DNA of 58,964 nucleotides from Pleurotus djamor (taxonomy: Eukaryota; Basidiomycota; Agaricomycetes; Agaricales; Pleurotaceae), in contig JAPEVF010000252.1 of NCBI GenBank assembly GCA_029747585.1, forward strand, positions 1-58,964. The letters run 5' to 3'. A model generated the notes under the pieces. The model saw only the letters and a list, made by a program, of their open reading frames with translations, searched no databases and was not told the origin of the DNA. Shown here in pieces: positions 55,756-58,964 of the stretch (position 1 is the stretch's first letter; each line of letters starts with the position of its first letter). Both the position numbers and the translations under genes were made by a program.

Positions 55756-58570
55756 TCAGTCTATATGGACCTGCTTTCTTGAGAACTGTAGAGCGCATAC
55801 ACAAGTCAACGCCAGATCCCACAAATGGGTGAAGTAAGCTGAGCGAAGACTCACCAAAGTAACGACCGTCCCATCTTCCAACACCTCCTTCCTCGGAATG
55901 AGCTCATATCCAAACACTTTCGGGAGTATAACCCGCCAGGTAGCCCAGTAAAATACGCCGAGCCACATAATGCCTATCCCGACGAGGCAGTATCTATGTT
56001 GCAAAAGATTAGTTCAAACCAATGGTGAGAAATGCGGGAAAGTCAAGGAATGACAGGGGAAGGAGACTCACACGTAATAAGGTATTGGGGGTGTATCTCC
56101 TCGACCATTCGCGGGTGGTAGGAACGGTGCGATGATAACTTCACAACGCCGTGAGCTCAAAGGTAGGAAGGAACCTCGAGTAAACAGATACATACGGAAG
56201 ATCGCAGCGGCTAAGAAAAAGACGGCCAACGGCCACCATACTGAAGTGCAACCATCCAGTCAACAACCGTACTCACGGAGCAGAGTCAATGAAAACGAAC
56301 CTTTGAACGGCCTAGCCGCGTTTGGCTTCCTATACCTCAGCCAGAACAAGCCCTAGAACGCCGTCGAAGCATCAACATTAGACATCCGCACAACAAAATC
56401 ACGAAAAGGATAATAGGTACTCACACAAATGATGAACAAATTGATAATCTGCTGCGGGTACCCTTCGACGTCCAAGATGAATGGGTACGCGACCTCAGGT
56501 GGCGGAGCGATGATCACCACAATCGAAGGGATCAAGTGGATAATCAAACCTGGTAATGGTGATTTTCCTGTAGGCCAATTCAATGCCCAGAATTTGTTAC
56601 CGAAGGGTAACGGTATTCCAGCTTTGGCGAGTTCTACATGGTGAAAAGTGAGGGGTGAGCACGCGAAGAGAATAGGCGATGAAAGGAAAAAAAGAGAAGC
56701 AAGGAGGTACCTTGGTTTATGCGAGAAGCGGCGAATGTCTGGGTGAATGTCTGTCTATTTCAGTCTGGCCCTGGCTATTGATAGACTCACGACAGTGATA
56801 ACGTTCTATGATGCGTTAGGGAAAATCAGTCGACGTAAATACATGTGAAAGAGGAGGCGACCTGCCCTAGCATAGTTATAGACGAACGCGCGGGAAGTGA
56901 ATATGATGATCGCAAGAAATCCGTGGGCAAAATGGGAGGCATACTCACCCTAATGCACTATGAAGTTGTGAGTAAAGACAACTGAACGGTAACAGAAGAC
57001 TCAAAACGGCTCACCTCAAAGCGACGAAAACCGATAACGCTCTCTGTGCTTGTACGCCGAATACCTTCCTAAAGAACAGGGACGCAACGGTAACACCGGA
57101 GTGTGTAATCTCTTCTTTGGTGGCGGCGCTATAATGCGTATATCAGAGAGCGAGCGTTGGAGAAAGCGGTAGCGGTGTGTTAGCACCCACGCGAAGTACG
57201 CCACATTGGCCAAGAGATATAAGATAGCGCAGATACCCAGTCCAAGCGGACCGGCGATCTTAAGCGTTCGAACGGGGTTCTTGACGTCGTTGAGGACATA
57301 GTTGACATTCGACCAACCAGCGTAGGCGTTGAGGACTTTGAATGTTGCTGTCGCGTACTGAAAAGACCGAAGACGACAATTCATCGGTGGGTCTGCGGTG
57401 TATAAAAGGAACGCACGTCGTTACTGCTATGAGAACTCCCAGCGAACGCGTTATGAAAGTTTGCATGGGGGTTTTGGATGTGGGTGCGGCCAGAAAGGAC
57501 GACCCAGCCTAACGTAGATTTGAGAAAAGAAAATTGGGTCAAGGGACGGAAGACGAGGGCTCACCAGTGATGACAACGAAAAGAAGGATGACAATTTTGA
57601 AGACGGAAAGACCCTGAAAAGTCAGAGTATTAGGGAGTGGTTCGAACAAAAGGAAGGGATCCCTCACGTTCATGACAAGAACACCCAGCCTTGGGGTGAA
57701 CCCATGGAGGATAGTCACAAAGCCGATCACTAGGCAGGTTTCATTGGAGGCCCCAGTGAGTTCGTAGGGTTGACCTACCTCCAAGAGCAATTCCGCGGAC
57801 TACCCAACGATCAGCAGTGTGCCCCGCGGACACGAGGATACTGGAGCGAGGCAGTTAGAAGTCCGAAAGTCAAAAAGGCTTTTGATGTACATTGACATAC
57901 TTATTTGCGAAGACCTGGGCACAAATTCTGAGTCACCAAACGCAAGTCCCCCAGGTGAATGAACTCACGATACATCCAGATGCCGTGAACCCCAGCACAA
58001 TTGCGTTCACAGCGAAGATAACCGTAGCCAGATACCGAGGCTTCTTATAAACTGCCTCCAAGTACACCTTCTCTCCGCCCGAACGAGGGAACATCGTGCC
58101 ATATTCGAGCCAGACAAACAGCCCACAGAATGAGAGCACGAAGCCGAGTACCCAAAGCATGAGCGACGCCCCGACCGACCCAACGGAACCAAGGATTGAT
58201 GAGGGCGTAGAAAAGATTCCCGTTCCAATGATTCGACCAACACTGTGAAGGTTGTCAGACGCATCAAAATAGACGAAAAAGGACTCACATGAGCATTGTG
58301 CAACTGAAAACGCCGAGATGGCGACCCATTCCACCGGCCGTATCTGTCAAAGGACGTCAGCGCAAAAAGACTCGACCAGAAACTGCACTCACCCTCCGCA
58401 AAACTCAGGTCCCCCGGATTCAAAGTTGGATCTTTCGTCGTCGTTTCTTCCTCAGCATCAGCACTAGCCCCAGACACCGATGCCTTCTCTAACACCTCAT
58501 CACCCCCAAGCTTCTCAGAAGATATTTCCAAGTTGCGTTTGCCGTCAGGATTGTCAGAGCGCGAGTCCAT
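55756..58570 (-). CDS. Amino-acid permease, methionine-permease-like (APC superfamily)
   Basis: A minus-strand gene with at least 15 short exons; 58393-58570, 58289-58343, 57969-58242, 57901-57914, 57779-57840, 57668-57729, 57565-57613, 57417-57508, 57191-57357 and 57015-57128 join in phase. The N-terminus is a charged cytosolic segment, then GGMGRHLGVF and VGRIIGTGIFSTPSSIL, the first span with the APC substrate motif. Later come LEYGTMFPRSGGEKVYLE, VLNAYAGWSNVNYVL, DVKNPVRTLKIAGPLGLG, AASRINQELAKAGIPLPFG and LFWLRYRKPNAARPFK. These are signatures of fungal L-type/high-affinity methionine permeases in the plasma membrane. About twelve spans are expected. The junction after the micro-exon at 56949-56957 is one base out of phase, so the model is unsure there. 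The stop at 55756 lies only 69 bp from the convergent D3 stop. Confidence 0.88.
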
Positions 58571-58964
58571 TATCAAGTAATAGCCACTTTTTCGCTTGGG
58601 ATGAGAGGTTGAGTCAGGAAGGCTGAAGAAGCTCACAGCGANCCCGGTTAGAGCTTTATCTGAGCGCATACGAGCTATATTTAGACGAAGGCTTCTTGAG
58701 CACGAGTCTGGAGTCCGGAATGGCGTGAGCCCCAGATTGAAAAGTTGGATAAGTATGCNAATGGGCTATCCAANCATNCACTGNTTAATAATTCGAACAA
58801 AGAAGCTTTCAACGATCTTGGGAACCAGCGGCTTCGCAGGCGAGCATGGACATGACCTGCAAACATTCTATTGTGAAGATCTGGTTGCCTTGGAGGATGA
58901 TGAAACCAAGAAGACAAGATCTCGCCGTAAACAGCGTAAAAAGATTCGACTATCCAAGGTGTTG
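58571..58964. other. Permease upstream region, poor sequence
   Basis: Contains Ns at 58642, 58760, 58775, 58779 and 58785. An open frame at 58681-58917 runs through the Ns and has no motif. I see no TATA-like element that I would call, and no further gene. Confidence 0.5.

Noticed and set aside
1..58964. CRISPR arrays, rRNA genes, bacterial operons
   Set aside because: No regularly spaced short repeats and no rRNA signatures; intron-rich genes show a eukaryotic nuclear genome.

Overview
The window looks like nuclear DNA of a mushroom-forming basidiomycete (Agaricomycetes). Genes are cut by many 45-70 bp GT-AG introns. There is a KDZ-type transposase with a CxC2 cysteine cluster, and an expanded multi-membrane-span protein family of a kind I know from this class. 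All calls come from reading the sequence; no database search was run.

Layout. (1) 0.66-2.57 kb, minus strand: a complete three-exon gene for a 599-residue proline-rich protein (B1). (2) 3.1-47.7 kb: a tandem array of five plus-strand genes (A1-A5) for the same ~420-435-residue, about seven-span membrane protein. A1, A2 and A3 are intact; A4 has a +2 frameshift and A5 a +1 shift at a run of eight Cs. Each interval between A genes holds minus-strand, mostly decayed copies of a second locus (B/C relics), recognisable by repeated blocks. So the duplicated unit was A(+) convergent with B/C(-). The last interval side, at 49.8-50.7 kb, keeps an open B gene (B6, 289 residues).

(3) 26,341-36,131: a ~9.8 kb KDZ DNA transposon inserted inside the third interval. 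It has imperfect ~95 bp inverted ends and five genes that splice in phase: K1(-) an uncharacterised 520-residue protein, K2(+) a 241-residue protein with a stand-alone viroplasmin/RNase H1 N-terminal-type domain, K3(-) a 244-residue protein with two GRPR-type basic motifs, K4(+) a 176-residue orphan, and K5(+) the 1,033-residue CxC2-KDZ transposase. A palindrome related to GTGATGTATCAC recurs in the ends, in the K1/K2 divergent promoter and in a K5 intron.

(4) 51.8-55.7 kb: three tandem genes (D1-D3) for small Ser/Thr-rich single-span proteins sharing the tail motif DPFxDDR...SSLPSY. (5) 55.76-58.57 kb, minus strand: an amino-acid permease of the APC/LAT type, closest to fungal methionine permeases. 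The last ~400 bp carry several Ns and no gene.

How it fits together: the array is a segmental amplification of a membrane-protein gene plus its convergent neighbour, followed by decay of most neighbours and by transposon insertion. Single Ns mostly sit beside short homopolymers; ignoring them restores the reading frame in K2, K4 and K5.
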